A stretch of DNA of 64,000 nt from Megalopta genalis (taxonomy: Eukaryota; Arthropoda; Insecta; Hymenoptera; Halictidae). Position 1 is the stretch's first letter. Every line of letters begins with the position of its first letter. Below, one piece after another: positions 1 to 15,158 of the stretch. A model generated the notes under the pieces. The model was not told the origin of the DNA and did not search any database. It worked only from the letters and a program-made list of their open reading frames with translations. Location of the stretch: the NCBI RefSeq assembly GCF_051020955.1, contig NC_135014.1, positions 558,001 through 622,000 of the forward strand, given 5' to 3'. Position numbers and translations under genes: made by a program.

Positions 1-62
1 AAAAATGAAAGTTAAGTGGTAAAAGCAAGGCTTGAAGTGAATTTTGACGGGACTTGTTTCAG

Positions 63-363
63 TACACAATGCGTTAGGGGTGATGGAGACAGTGGGCAAG
101 CAAGTCCAGGTAGTGAGCGGACTGGGGGTGGGGGGTCCAGTGGGCCCTGTGGGTCCAGTGGGGGCAGATTTGCATCACCATCATCATCCTCACCCCCACT
201 CTCATCCTCCACACCCACACGCCCACCCCCACGGTCATCCTCACGGGTCCCATGGCCACTCTCTCGTCGGCGTAACGTCGACCCCCGGCAGGGGTCAGAC
301 CCAACCACCGGTCTCGCATAACCAACATTTACCCGCGAGATCTACTCCAGTACAACTACACAG
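63..363 (+). CDS. Smr: Smr exon 1 in window (His-rich segment)
   Basis: The exon lies between a TTTCAG acceptor at 57-62 and a GTAAGC donor at 364. It enters with one base borrowed from an unseen upstream exon and leaves with two bases of a codon. It encodes GPVGPVGPVG followed by a His/Pro/Gly-rich run (HHHHHPHPHSHPPHPHAHPH), then a Pro/Gln tail. No family domain is visible. An in-frame ATG at about 80 could be an initiator if there is no upstream coding exon, but the clean acceptor argues for an internal exon. Confidence 0.72.
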
Positions 364-3300
364 GTAAGCTTGTAGGTGTGTTCGCTATCGCTGTCGCATT
401 GCATGACTATGTTTTCGATGTTGTAATTAAAATGGCAAGCATTCTCAATGAAAATGCTTCCATGACTCGTTCGGCCAGCGAACTGGAGTCAGGAAGATTT
501 AGTAAATATGTTCCTTTGAGAAATCTTCAGCCATTTTAGGTAAAGCAATAGCCGACGTGTTTAGCTTAGATCTATGTACTTCGTTCCAATTTCGAATATG
601 AATAAATTATTTATGGCATTAGATATAACCGTTAAATATAATAATTTAAGTCAATATTTAACAAAGTTTTAAAAACAGAATGTTATTAAAATGCTATAAA
701 TATAATTGAAATGGAGCAGGAATACAGAGTTTCATTGTTTGAACTTATGTGAAAGTGGGTCAGATGAAATATATACATTTTTGTCTCATTTACATATTCA
801 TTGCGCCGAATTAAATAGTAAATACCTTAATTTCTATCACATGTTTACATTGTACACGTTGAAGTTGAAAAATTCAAACTTGAAATACGCGGTAACTAAA
901 AGATTGAAGTTGGATACACACACACAATATACGTACAGTTTACTGCGCATGCGTTCTTCCAATTCTACTACTACTGCTACCTGTCGATTCTAACCTCAAA
1001 CGTCAACGTGCAACGTTGATTTTTAACCTCGCGAGGTTACATTTTGTATTTATTGTTTATTTAAACGTACAAATGTACAACTGTGCAGTATACTTTAACG
1101 GAAATAGTAGAGGGAATCTGTGAATTTTGTAAAAGCAATGCATCGGATGTATAAAAGGAGAATGCACATGGAAACCAAAAATTCCTTTGAAACTCGAGAT
1201 TGTTCGTTTGCGTGATGAAGTAAGTCCATGGAATTATTCTTTTGCATCGTTCTTTACACTTTCGGTATACTTTCTTTAGTGTATATTCTCTCACACGTAT
1301 GAGATTTAATTGTTTAATAGTACTCAGTATTCGCAAGAATGGAGTCACATATGAGTACACTATGTTTCATGTACAAGTTTTATACATTTTGTTTTATACA
1401 CTCATCGTAATAGTAATTGTTTCAAATGTATACTTATGTCAAATTTCAAAACCCTTTTTCTAGATATATGTACATTATGATTAAGGTTAAAAGAAATAAT
1501 TTGATATGCTATTATCGTTACACTAAATTTAGACAATGGACTATAATTAGCATTTCTAGTACTCTGCATATGCTGCTTATGTTGGTAAATAGAATGTTTG
1601 ATTAAATAATCTATAGAACGCGGGAAAAATAAGTTAGGTTAGGTTTATAGCGAGAAGTGTACGAGCGGAAACAAAGCAACGTTACTGTATACATATATTT
1701 GAATTAGAATTGTATTCACATGATGCGGTAATTCTGTACATCTGGTAGGGATAGAATTAATTTAACAAATAGATTCATTGTTATTAGTTTTCAAAGAGAT
1801 ACTCATTTATTCCAACGATGTAGCCTATAAAATATTTCAAAATTATATTTAAATCGTGATTGAAATCTTATTTTATTACGTTATTGAGGTACGCATAATG
1901 GTTTTTACGTACTTTCATGCATTTCACTTAGAAATTTATTTATTTTTCGATTAAAACTGGCATAAATATGAAAACTTGTTGAACGAGGAAAGAGAAAGCG
2001 AACAGTAGGTCGCACGGTAGGGAATAAAAGATGGCGGTGATGACGAAAATGCACAACTTTTTATCTTAAAGTATGTTTAAGAAATAATAATAATAATAAT
2101 TACAAGTAAAGGAAAATTTTAGAGTATTTTAATAGGTGAAGCAAAGTATAAGTAAAACGATATTTACACTTTTCTTTACACACAAACGATCTAGATAACA
2201 AGACTCTAATTCGAGACATTCTTCTTATTTTTCTAAATATTTTTCTTAATGCATGCAAATTGACATTCCTTTTAACGCGACGTTTATAAAAATTAAGGAT
2301 TTATCTAAAAACCCATATCTTGAACGGCACAAAGTCGTTAATCTTGTTGCAATTAAATCACAAAGCCGTATGAACATCTACGTAGTTATGCGTAGAATGA
2401 GCATCATTCATAAAAGGGAAAAAGTGTAGTCGATATATCGTACGCCGAAGATTTTAAAAGTGGGAGGAGGGGGTCACTGACCGTTACATCATCAAGAATT
2501 TATAATCTAGGTAAATTCATAAGGTAGCCAAGTATTTACAAATGTAAATTCAAATATGATACACATCAGCTCAAGGTTATAAGTAATTATGAAAATAGCA
2601 TTGAATAAATTTCGAATGGTATCACTGAATTTCAATGTTATATGTGCTTCAAATTTATCTTACATTAATAGATAGTTTATTTAGACGTAGTATGGCTACG
2701 ATAAATTTGTCAACGTCCGAATACTTGTAAGCTCAAATGTTACAGACACTACGATAGCTAACATGATAAAATAAAATAAAATAAAATAAAATAAAATAAA
2801 ATAAAACATAATTCGGTGTATCGATTATCGACAAAAAAAAAATAAACAGGGTATCTACTTTTAAAGGGAAAGTATAAAAGCGCAGTGTCAATCAGAAGCC
2901 ATTAATCCTCGATCACGATTCGCTAGGAAATAATGCTAGAAACGCTCGTCGAAACTTGTCGAATGTGTACGGCGATCTGGCAACGTTGCGATAGCAACGT
3001 CGCCTTACGAAAGCAGACAGGCACATTCACCCTTTGTGATGTTCAACGCATGCGCAGTGATTCCACACAGAATAGGTACTGATGCACCGGCACGCGGAAC
3101 CATGATCTGTGCTATACTGCGACACCGCATATCGTTATATCGTATGACGCATGCGTAGCGTGTTTTGCCACATGTGACAAACTAACGCCGAAAGGTCGTC
3201 TGTCTACTATTCTAGCATATGTATAGTTGATGCTTGATTTCACATGAATCATATTTTTATCGCGTGACGCGATTGGTCGGTTAACCATCACTCTTCAGCC

Positions 3301-6300
3301 TTTCTTATGCACTTGTTCTTCGAGATATTTTATCTCATAATTCCGAGCATCCAATTATTCGCTCCTGTAATAGATGTTATCAAAGTATATGATTGGTACT
3401 CTGAAATCGCTAGCTTGCGAGCCTAACGAAAACATGACTCCAAAACGAACGATCCTATTCCTACACATGCGCCCTGAGATCGTTTCGTAGCACTCCGAAT
3501 TCCCGCGCATTTTCATAATGTTGATCATGAACAAACCATCGACTTGATTTGAATTTATTCGCGTCCCGAGGCTAATAAACGGATACACCGTAGATGAAAT
3601 GAAGGAGCAGGCGTCTCGTGATCTTCAAAACAGTTATCTGAACATGCGCGGGATCACGCAACGTCTGCTTCTGGCATGTTAATTTCTCCAGTTTATTTAA
3701 CCGAAATCGTAACTTATATTTGTAATGATTTCAGGTCACCGCAAAGTTACGTAAACATCAAGAGCAGCAGTCCCGTGTCACCAAGAACAGTAGGAGCAGG
3801 CGTGACGTACGTCCAAGGTGGTGCGGCCGCGTCTTCCGCAGCAGCGGTGGCAGCGGCAGCGGCAGCTGGGACAGCTGGTAGTAACACTCCTGGAGGTCCT
3901 TCAATCGGTGGAGGTGGTGGCAGTGGTGGCGGCGGCGGCGGTGGCGGCGGTGGCGGAGGCGGCGGTGGTGGCGGCGGCGGAAGTGTTAACAACGCTGGTG
4001 GCACGAACAGTGGAACCGGTGTCGTTGGGTCCGGAGCTGGTGTTGGGGCCGTAGGGAACGTGGCACCACCCGGAAGTGGAAATAGTAGTGGTACCGGTAG
4101 TGGTACCAGCGCGGGAAGCAACAGTGCCGGGAGTGGTGCAGTGGGTGGTGCACCAGGAGGTTACGTTGCTGTACCTATGGCTGGTGGTCTACGATACATC
4201 CATCCGTATCCACCGACGCCAACATCGGCGTCGGTGCCAGCCGTAGCCACGGTGGTCACGTCGGCATCGTCGGCGTCAACTCCCATACCAGTGGCAGCGC
4301 CTGTAGCCCCGGCAGTGTCTGCCAATCCACCCACAGTTAGTCAAACGTCACCACCATCGCTTTCCGGAACTGCTTACAGCACGAGGGATGTATATCGCAG
4401 CGCCACCACGAATGTAGGTATTTTACTGTTTAAAACAGCCGCGTTTCGATCCAAAACAATCGCATGATAAATGTTGCGTTCTGTTTTGTCGATCAACAAA
4501 TGCGAGCATCCGCGGATAAAATAATCGTAATTGGATCGGAAACAGCTGGTCAGATATAGATAGGAATCCAGAACGGCAATAGTTACTAGCAATATATATG
4601 TACAGTATAATTATACATAGAGAAAAGAATGTAATAAGTATCTTGTTTTTGTTCTTGACTTTCACCTGTTATTAATCCTTTCTTATCTTACGTGAAATTG
4701 TCAGTTTAGGCTCTTGTTGATATGATAACGATAACTTAATTTTAGATACGATCGTATCGTGCAAATTGTTGCATTAAATGCTACCTCTGTAGACTAATTC
4801 GTTCGTAAGCTTTAAGCATTTAAACATTTTCTATTTGGATAAGTAAGATAACGAAAGTAAATCTGATTTAGACAAGTGTTAAAAAAAAGAGTAGATGATG
4901 AATAACTGTTTGAGCTTCAATCGAAATACAAGAAATGTATGACGGTATTCTAGGTATATTGATAACGTACCGTCTATCCTCTTGAACCGGGTCATCGATT
5001 TTCTTGAAATAGGTTCGCGCGCGGAGAAGGTTAGGCAAGATAAATTGAATGAAACGCGTGAGATGATAAAGAAAGTATAAGACAGTCGGATGAAAACAGA
5101 ATTGAAAAAAAAGATGGATCTTGACTGTAGTGTTTTTACAGGTAAACGAGAGGATCGCTATCAACGTGAGCAGCAGTCCTCTATCGCAGATTGGAGTCGG
5201 TGTTGGAGTAGTTACGGCCGAATATGCGACGAATAGCGGTATAGGTAGTGGCATGGCTGGTGGTAGAGGGGATAGACCGAGGATATCTCTTCTACCGCCT
5301 GCTTCGGTGACGCCGACAGCTTCACCGACGGCCCCTTCAGATTATCAGCACGTGACCAGTGCGAGAAATTCACGAATAGGCCTCATGCCCGTCCAACCCG
5401 ATCAGTATTGCACTCGTACGGCCGTTGAGATAGCCAATCTGCAGGAGGCACCGCCCTTAAAAAAGATGCGCTTGGCCCAACCAACGCAGGTTCAGTTACA
5501 GTCCCAATCGCAATCTCGCTGTCAAAGCCTATCGCCCGCTGACCCCTGTGGTAAACAAGAGCACGTGGTACAGTTGCAGCAGCCACTCAGGATAGACACT
5601 AGGGTGGGTATCTATAAGTAAATGCGCGTGCGTTTTGGAATTAAGATAGAGCTAGATGTAGTAAACTCGGTGATGCCAAGTTGACAGAGATAAGAAAGGT
5701 TTATGTTCAACCGTTAACAAAACATATCAAGACAATAACGAACTGATCTACCATGGCTGCGGAATAAAATCTTAGCTCTAAATTCGTTTAGCTCCAAGTT
5801 CGTTCCAAGTTAAAATTTCGAAATATATCTTCCATTCAACACAGTATTATATGAGCATTTTCTGCTAGGGGCAGCCCGCTGCGTATACGCCGCAAACAGA
5901 AGCTATTTCACCTACGCTTCCGGAACCGAACACGCAGGAGGACGCGCAGTTTAGAAGTACCAAGGACGATCTTCTGCAGCAGATCGCCAAGGTCGACAGA
6001 GAGATTGCGAAAAGAGAGTCTCAGATAAATAAGCTTCGGAAAAAGTTGAAGGAATTAGAAGAGGCAGCGAACAAACCTCTAGAAGCCAGTGGTCTTAAAC
6101 GGCAGGTTGAGGAACAATCGCAGCAACCGAAGCATCAGTCTCTTGCACAAAAGATTTATGCTGAAAATAGGGTAAGGCATTTAGCGAAGAAGCCCGTGCG
6201 CAGTTTTCAAAACTTTAAAACACTTGACCAGAGACTTTAACTTCGATTTCTATTACAGAGAAAAGCTGAAGAAGCTCATAGACTCCTAGAGAGGCTGGGT

Positions 6301-9300
6301 GCAAAAGTGGAGCTACCTTTGTACAATCAACCGTCGGATACAAGTGTGTACCAAGAAAATCGTACGAAGCATCAAACGTGTATGAGAGCTAAGCTTATAG
6401 CGAGGCTTCGTCGGGAACACGCCGAACGAGCGTCTCTTCATCGACAACAGTCTCGAACGTACGCCATTTTGGTACAGGAGTGGCATCGTAAGATAGAACG
6501 ATTAGAGGCAACACAGAAAAGGAAATCGAAGGAAGCGAAAAATCGTGAGTTCTTCGAGAAAGTGTTTCCTGAGTTGCGGAAACAGAGGGAAGACAAGGAA
6601 CGTTTTAATAGAGTCGGTGCCCGTATTAAGAGTGAAGCTGATCTAGAGGAAATTATGGACGGCCTTCAAGAGCAAGAGGTAGTTTACACTCAGAATTTAT
6701 ATACTAATACGTATATGTAGGATGTTCGACTGCCTGTGGTAATTTCTTGGTTCAAAATGAGACGAAAATCAACTTCGTTTTCAAATTATTGACAATTAAG
6801 AATTTCTGTGATTTATGACAATTCAATAGTGGACAGCGTTAGTTATATCAGTACGAGCACTAAAAGTGCTACATCGTGGAAAAAAACAAAAGATAGAGAT
6901 TAGATTCATGTTGTTGACGAACTGTGTCTTGTTAATAATTTGAAGATGTAGAGAACCCTATAGCTCTTTTAAACAATTAATGAGAATTACTTATTGTGAG
7001 GACCGCTGTATGTAGTCGACCGCGTTGTAAGGAATAATAATGATAATGTTTGCTTCGTAATTACTTTTTCAGATGGAAGATAAAAAAATGCGTTCATACG
7101 CAGTGATACCTCCGTTGTTATTGGATACGAAACAGAGACGAATCGCGTTTCAGAATCGAAACGGTCTGCTTCAGCCAGAAGAATTAGAAGCACTTCACAG
7201 TGAACGGAAGTTAATTAACGTTTGGAGTTCTGTGGAACACGAATTGTTTAAAGAAAAATATTTACAACATCCTAAGAACTTTGGAACGATAGCTCAATCT
7301 TTAGAACATAAGTCCGTTCCAGATTGCGTGCATCATTACTACCTCACTAAAAAAGCAGAAAATTATAAGCAGCTATTGCGAAAGTCGCGGCAACGAACAC
7401 GTAGCTCTCGGAACAATCCTAATAATAAAGTGAGTCACGTTAAAATTCTGCAGATGTCAACAGAAACACTTATAAGAATACAGATTTTCATGAGTATATG
7501 TTTCGGTATGTTTCAGGTAAATAATACCAGTTCAAGTATTGGACCTATAGACATCCTAACTACGGGTGTTACGACGAGGCTGCAGCGCGAGCAGCAACAG
7601 AAAACGCAAGAAAATCCTCAGAATAATTCAACGGCGGCGTCGACTACGACGACGACCACTACCACCTCGACACCATCGAATGTGTCAGCGTCCGTTACGT
7701 CAACGATAGCGACCACGTCAGCGACTTCCCTGAGCTCGTCGGCAACGTCGAGTACATGTTTAACGACAGAATCCGTAATAACATCAACGGCAGCAGTAAC
7801 GACCTCGATATTGAGTACCACGACGGCGTGCGTCACTTCGTCGATCACATCTAGTGCGAAGGATAACCGGGAAACTAACAAAGAAAACAAAGAAATTAAA
7901 TTGGAGCCCAAGGAGTCGAATCTCATCAAAGTGGAGGTGAAGGAAGAGCCGCAGTTGAGTTCTGAAACGATGTCAGGAAAAGATGTTAAAGTGATGTACG
8001 TATACTTTCTTTCAATGAACGTTTCTGCTTGAAAAGCTTGAAACTATTTTGTGTGTTCATTTGAGGGGATTCATATTTACTGTTATTAACAATTTCAAAT
8101 ATATATTGACAGTTATACCTTCTTCAAAACAGTTACACAAAAGATTGTTCTGTAATTTTCATTCATTTTTTGTAACTATATTATATGTTACAAATAGTTT
8201 TGGCTTCCTTCTTATTTCTTTAGTTAATTAAAATTACTTGAAATATGGTATTCTTTATAGGATCACCTGATAGGTATACATAGACTATACAAATAAATAT
8301 GAAATAAACTTTCACTATAATAGATTATTATTATGCACATACGTATTTTTCTTCGTTAAGAAGGAGAGAATGATACAATTTTCTTCTTTCCTTCATGGAG
8401 AAATTTTGGAACGGTAATTTACTTATAGTCTGAAATAATGATAATTAAATACTTAAGTAAAAAGATTTAAAACAAAGGATTTATATTCGTGGTAAAAAAT
8501 TTAATGAAATAAACTTCTTCAATTTTTGTGTGAATAATTCAAAAATCAATAAACATTCAAGACATCTATCACCTAATTTGTTGGCATTCTAGGTCACCTG
8601 CATTTTTGTAGAAGAAAGAGATTTCGAATATTGTTTTAGTAATTCCAGTAAATGTAAATTTTTTAGACCTGCAGGAAAAATGCGAACGTAATTGGCTTTG
8701 GAGAGTAATAATATTCATAATGTTTTCACACTATCTTCAATCAGGTTAATCATTTTTAAATCATTGAATGTGTTTGTCAGATCATTAAAAAATATGAACA
8801 ATAGCGTGCCTTTGGTTTGTCTGTTTCACAAATAAAATGTTTTATGCCCTTTGTTAGTATGTTACATGCATTACTGAACTCAAAGCTATAATAGGATTAA
8901 AAATATCTTTATTCCGTTCTTTAACGTTCGGTATGGCAAACATAATTTTGTTTCTTTCAATTCCATCATACAGTGAATTTCAGACATTTAAAGTAATAAA
9001 TATGATTCCTTTTATATAATTCTCATACGAACTTTTTAAAGTATGCAGCCATCAAAATATTGCTATAAAATACCTAGAAGTACATGGATTAACTTTCATC
9101 ATAAATAAATTTCCATGGATATTCGAAGTCTAATGAATATATTATCCGTTTTTTATTATTTCGGGATTATGTACGAACTTTTGTACGCTCAAATTTCCTA
9201 TTGAATTTTGATGATCAGGATGTTTGATAAATCTGTTGTTAAATTAAAAGTGTTTATTATGTTAGATGAAAAGGTATGAGAAATCTTTTCGAGAGAGAAA

Positions 9301-12300
9301 ATATAATGTAACAGTGTCAACGATTGCAAATGTACTTGGAAAAAAGAAGTAATTGATGGAACTACAGAGATTGAAGCAGGGAAGGGGTAGTCGATTGGTG
9401 GGGAAAATGGGGTGGTTGGAAGCAGAGTGGTGGTGAGCGAGGGAAGGTAGGGTGGTTATTAGCAGATTGTAATGCTAATCAATGGTTGCTGGTTAGTGGA
9501 TTATGTTTACGTAGGCATTCATCATCGAAATTGAGTTGATCGTTGAAAATCTGATCCCAGGTTTGCATGAAAATCGGAAGGAACGGTTACCCTTCCCTTC
9601 GGATGCGATTAATTGAAATTGAAATGAAATATTAATTTTCCGCTGAACGTTGCTCGATACTTTTCAACGCGGCGGTGACCAAACCAGTCCATTTCAGAAA
9701 TTGTAAATCGCATATGCATCGAAGCGTATCTTGGTAGAATCGTATTGTCACAGATTCATTTTGCTCTTCCAAATCACTCGTTGGGCTTTATAAAAGCCGA
9801 TACGCACATTTTTCTTCATATTTGTTTTTTAAACATTTAAACATTTCGCATACTTTTCCAAAAGAATACGATAATTTCTACTTTTGCAGAAAAAGTTCGA
9901 GAACTTATAAAATTATGTTACACGTGTTATGAACTTTCAAGAAGGTAAAATAATAATAATTAAAGGAAATAATAATAATTTAATAATAATTAAAGGAAAA
10001 ATAGTAAGACAGAAATAATACAATCTCATTCTTGTTCACGTTGTCTTGGATTTGCTGGAACTGTTAGTGGAGAAACTGTAAAAGAATATTTACAGTTTTG
10101 TTAATGACAATAAGTAGACTGCGGTTTTTATGCGTTTATGACGATAGCGAACTTGTCACGAAAAACACAAAACTGTAAAGGCATTAAACGAATTATTGAT
10201 GTTGTTATATTATTTTCAAATTATCAAAAGTACTAAAAAAATAATTTTCATCTATCTTACGTTTCTTACAATTTTGATAACTTTTATTTTACATAAATGT
10301 AATAGTAATTGCACTGAAATAATTATTTACTGTGAATTGTAAGGTGCATCTTGTTCTCTCTCTTGAATCACTCCCATTCTGATTGTAGAAAATACGGTGC
10401 TTTTTTGTTATACTTGTCAAACTAGCTTACACTCTGATCACTGATTGTTGCAGAATTGACGGGAAGAGCACGTTATCGTCGTCGACGTCGTCGTCGTTGA
10501 GTGTGAACGCAACGAACACGATGAACACAACGAACGCGACGGCGATACATATGGATTTCAAAGACTCGAATAAAAAGAAACCGGTCAGCAGGGAGACGAC
10601 CAGCAGCGGCATGACCGGCGTGGTGACCGGCAGCAGAATAAAGGAGAAGAAAAAGGACAACCACGCCACGCCAATGGAGACCAGCGACGAAGAGGCCCAG
10701 TCGATGGACGCTATCGGTAAGTGTAGCTGAACTATTCAACTAATTGGCGCAGCCAATAGGACTGATAATGGTCTTATTAATTTTATGAAATCAAGGTCAT
10801 ACTAGAAGGAAACATGACGAGATTCAATGTGACCGAATACGAAAGAAATCTAGGACCAGTAAAATAAAGTTAGGTTTTCGTAATTATGTTCCGTACACGG
10901 TAATCTTGGCGAAGGCAAAAAATTGGCAAAATTAAAATTTGGACACTTCACAGCGGAAGTTAACATTAATTCCAATCATTATTAGTTATTCAATATTGAA
11001 GTTGTCAGTTGATGCTGTCACCTAATTGATTACAATGGTAAACTAATTAATCGAATTTAAATGATTACACCGGTCAAAGGTGTCCCTCGATCCACCCTCG
11101 ACTCTCATCCACTAGATAGTTTTTCTTGTCTACGTAGAGTTCTATGCAATCAACTCGCGGTCTGATATCAGCAAACTTTCCTTTCGAAAATTGTTCTTCT
11201 GCTGCATTCAGCTTCCTCGGAACTTTATCTCATCTTATTGAATCGAACGGATTTTGCAGGAAAGGAAATTTTACATTACCTTGCAATTTTATGCACATGT
11301 CTGCTCTTTCTATAAAGTTTACAGGCATTGAAATATTTGCAATCTATTCGCGAACATGTGTTAACTTTTCTGTTGACGAAAAGAAATGAGAAAATCGATG
11401 AGATTTATTTGGGTCCCCAGAGAAATTTATTCAAACTTGTTTCGTAGCGTTTAAATATCGATTAATCGTCGATGGATATTAATATTTATCGATCGTTTGA
11501 TACGAGCATTTCACTGACATCATGTATACAACTGTACCGTTTCCTTTTATATTTGCACGTTTCTCAATAAATAATACACTAGAGGCTTGCAAGTTTTCGC
11601 TGGAACAGATATTATTATATTGTTTTACAAGATTCGCTTAATTTACCATGAATTTAAAAGGAAAATTTGATGCCCAAACTAAAGTGCAATTTAAACATGT
11701 ACATAAAGGAGAAATCATCGCCGGATGAAAACATTTTTCCCATTACATTATCATTACAAGAATCGTACGATTAAAGATGTTTTCTTCTATTTTGCGTCTA
11801 TTATAATAGGTGTTTAGTCTATTGTACTAATTACAATCAATGTTTTACAATGTCTGATTTGGAGAAACGTAGTCCTCGAATGAATTGGTATTATCCTTGA
11901 ATATATTGATCTACAAATTCACTTTCTTATTCTAAATTTTGGAAGGACTTGGAACGGTATGCACAATCGGGAATGTATAGCCAGAGCGACACTTTCCATG
12001 ACGGTACTTTAATTAATTCGGTTTTACAATGATTCATTATTTTACGGAAGTCATTGTAGCTAGTTTCTGCGATACAACGTCGTCGCCGAAACATTCGGTG
12101 GCGATAAATGTTTTGCTCGAACGAAGCTCCTGTTCCCCGGAAGCGTAGAATTCCTGCAATAGAAATCCAGAATCAAACGTCAGCTCGTACATTCCAAACG
12201 CATCGTTACGGATTGTTTTTAGCCTGTTTATCGAAAGAAACACAAAGCGTACGCTGCATGTACAGTTCGTCACACTGCCGCGGTCGCTTCGGCTCAACAG

Positions 12301-15120
12301 CGTGTAACAATGGTGTGGCGAACGACAATAATTACGGTGCAGCTCGAGCTCGAGATATACAGACCGCGACAAGTTCTTCGTTAACGCTACGACTGCGACG
12401 CGGACAATCTTAAACATTTCGTAAAATTAAAATATTTTCTTTTCTAATCGAATGGAAAATCGAAAACTTTCACAACGTGAATATATCTTTTTCAACATTC
12501 TTACGTTCTGCGGATGCTAGTGAAATTAGAAAAACATAATAGACTATTGTAGAAATGAATTTTCAGACATATATATGGGTGATGCGATGACGACGACGGT
12601 GTTAATTCCATAAATAGTACAGATCTCGCACCTTGTTCTCGCGGACGTTCACGGTTTCTCGTTGGTCGCGGTGGCGGTGTTCGACTCCTGATCCTCGCCG
12701 GTTCCGCCGGCCTCCTCCGGCTGCGGCCTCTCGTTCGCGTGGCACAGTTTCCGGTGTTTGTGGACGAAGTAGTAGCTGGGGAACTTGCACCCGCAGATCT
12801 TACAGGGATAGTACTGCACGTTCAGGTCGAGTAGCCTGACCTCCCTGCGGTTCCTCTGCGGCTCGGGCCTTTGGCCGGTGCCGACGCTGGACGACTCGTT
12901 CAGCCTGGTCGGCAGCAAGTGCCTCTTGGTGTGCTTCCGGTAACAATATTGGGACTTGAAGGTGTGCCTGCAGTATCCGCAGGTGTAGCTTCCGCCGGCG
13001 GCGTTCCCGGCCTCGGTGTCGATCGCAACGGCCATCGGGTCGCAGCCGTTTCCGGCCGGTCCTCCATTCTCATCGTTCTCCCTGCCGGAGGCGTTCTCCG
13101 CTTCGAAGCACCTTTGCAGCCTTGCCTGGGAGGCCGGGCTGCTCCCGCAGGAAGCCGACGGCGAGTAGTTCTCGTTGAGAACCCGGTGGAACTTGATCGG
13201 GCCGTCGCAGCAGGCCACGTCGTACACCACCGACAGGACACCGCTCGACGACTCGTTCCCGTTCGCGGAACTCGACCTGCCGCGCTTCTTCTTCGCCGAC
13301 TTGCCGCTCCGGTCGTTGGTGTCCTCGTTCGTTCTCTCGCGATTGCAAGCCACGACGCCGGCTTCGTCCATCAACGGCGACGGGCTTCGTTTTTTCGCCT
13401 GTACGCTCTTCGAGTTCGACGCCTTCTCCTCTTTCGCCTGCCGCTGCTCCGACTCCGACGACGACTTATTGCCCGGGTTCGACGGTATCGAGGACTGCGA
13501 CTCGGAGGACGGTGCCGGCGATACCGATCGGGCCGGGGACACCGGTCTCGTCGACGTGGAACACGCCAGCGCGCTGAAAGCCGCCACGCTGAACGACCTC
13601 GCCATGCTCTCCGGCGATTTCTGCCGGCTCTCTCGACACGGGCCTCGGCTTCTGTCGAACTGGTACGGCGTCGGTTTCGGCGAGGGCACGTCGCTGTTTG
13701 CAGAGAAATTTTTAGGGGTTTCGATCTCTCCTCCTCGCCGCGGTCCACCGCGCACTTGGCAATTTTCTGTCGCGGCTCGCTTGTTCGTTCTCCTTGCTCG
13801 TCGGCGCTCGACCGATCTTGATCTACGAACTTGCTCGGAGCAGCGACGAAACTGCCAAGTGCACAGCCGACTCGGCGACGAAGATAGCCACGATGGAATC
13901 GTGGTCTTTTTCTGTTCTTTTCCGAAGATTCTCGACGAAGGTTATTACGAAGCAAGATATTTTGATCGGATTGATCGTTGCTCAATTGCACACCGGATGG
14001 AACATCGGCACTACACGGAGAACACGTGATCTCTGAAGTATTAGGATATATCGATTGAAAAACTCGCTGTGTTAACTTGCCGCGATTTTACTGCCAACAG
14101 TAGCCTCGACACTTACAGAAATGGTACTCTCACCGCCGATTCGATACTAATCATGAATTTATGAGAAAAATCAGTGGACGAAGCAGAGAGAACAGCAAAT
14201 TCGAATTAGTAAGAAAAATCGTGATCAACGTAGCTTCTCTGCACCTTGGAAATTAGTGGAGACAATTTTAACCCTTTGCACTCGAGTGGTGACCCCGAGG
14301 CACCACTAAAATTGTTGCATCGCGTTCCAAGATAATTTTTATATTATCAAAGTTCAGTTGTAAAAGATCGTTAAAAGTTTAACCGTTGCACGAGTCACAA
14401 GGCTCAATTTCATGTGCACAAAATGCATTTTGTTCCATAAAATGGAAATAGCGTAAACCGAAAAAATGAATTTAGATTTACGGTCAAAATGGCTTCGAGT
14501 GCAAAGGGTTAATTTCGTAGAAAAATCCGCGACAGTTCTTTTTCCCCTCGAAGTTTCGGTTTTTAACGCGACGCGATTGCCGCTGAAACAGGTTCAAACC
14601 TGTAACGCGCGGTGGTTTCCTGGCCGACGGTGGTCGGGACCACGGAAACGTTCAGCGGGACCGTCGATTGCAAAAGCACCGACGGTTGCAGTCGTGGCAG
14701 GTGCGATAATCCGATGGCCGCAGGAGCCGGCGGCGCGGTCGGTGGGTAAAGCGGCGTCGTCGGCCAGCACATGCTCGGCTCGATCATCAGCCGGTTCGGT
14801 ATCGGTCTGAGGATGCTTCCGGCGCCCGGCGTCGACGTCGACATGGACATGGAGGTCGACGTGAGGGTCGAGGTCGGGGCGACCGGTACCGGGACCGGGA
14901 CCGGTATCGGTGTCGGCAGAGGCGGCGGGGCCCTGAGCCGCAGCAACGCTGCACGGCACTGCTCGAGGGCACCAGGCATGTGCAACAAATGCGTGGCCAA
15001 CAGCACGCTGTAAACGTTGTCCAGCGTCACTTCCAGCCGGCCCGTGTACATGTAGTTCAACAGGGGCGCGAACGCTTCTCCGCCTGTAAGTTACCATTCG
15101 ACGGACTGATTGCTCTCTCG

Positions 15121-15158
<38 letters not shown>

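Noticed and set aside
1634..1646. TTAGGTTAGG telomere-like repeat
   Set aside because: Only two units; too short to be an interstitial telomere array.
12871..14029. + strand frames of 316 and 284 codons
   Set aside because: They are antisense shadows of the zinc-finger exon on the minus strand.
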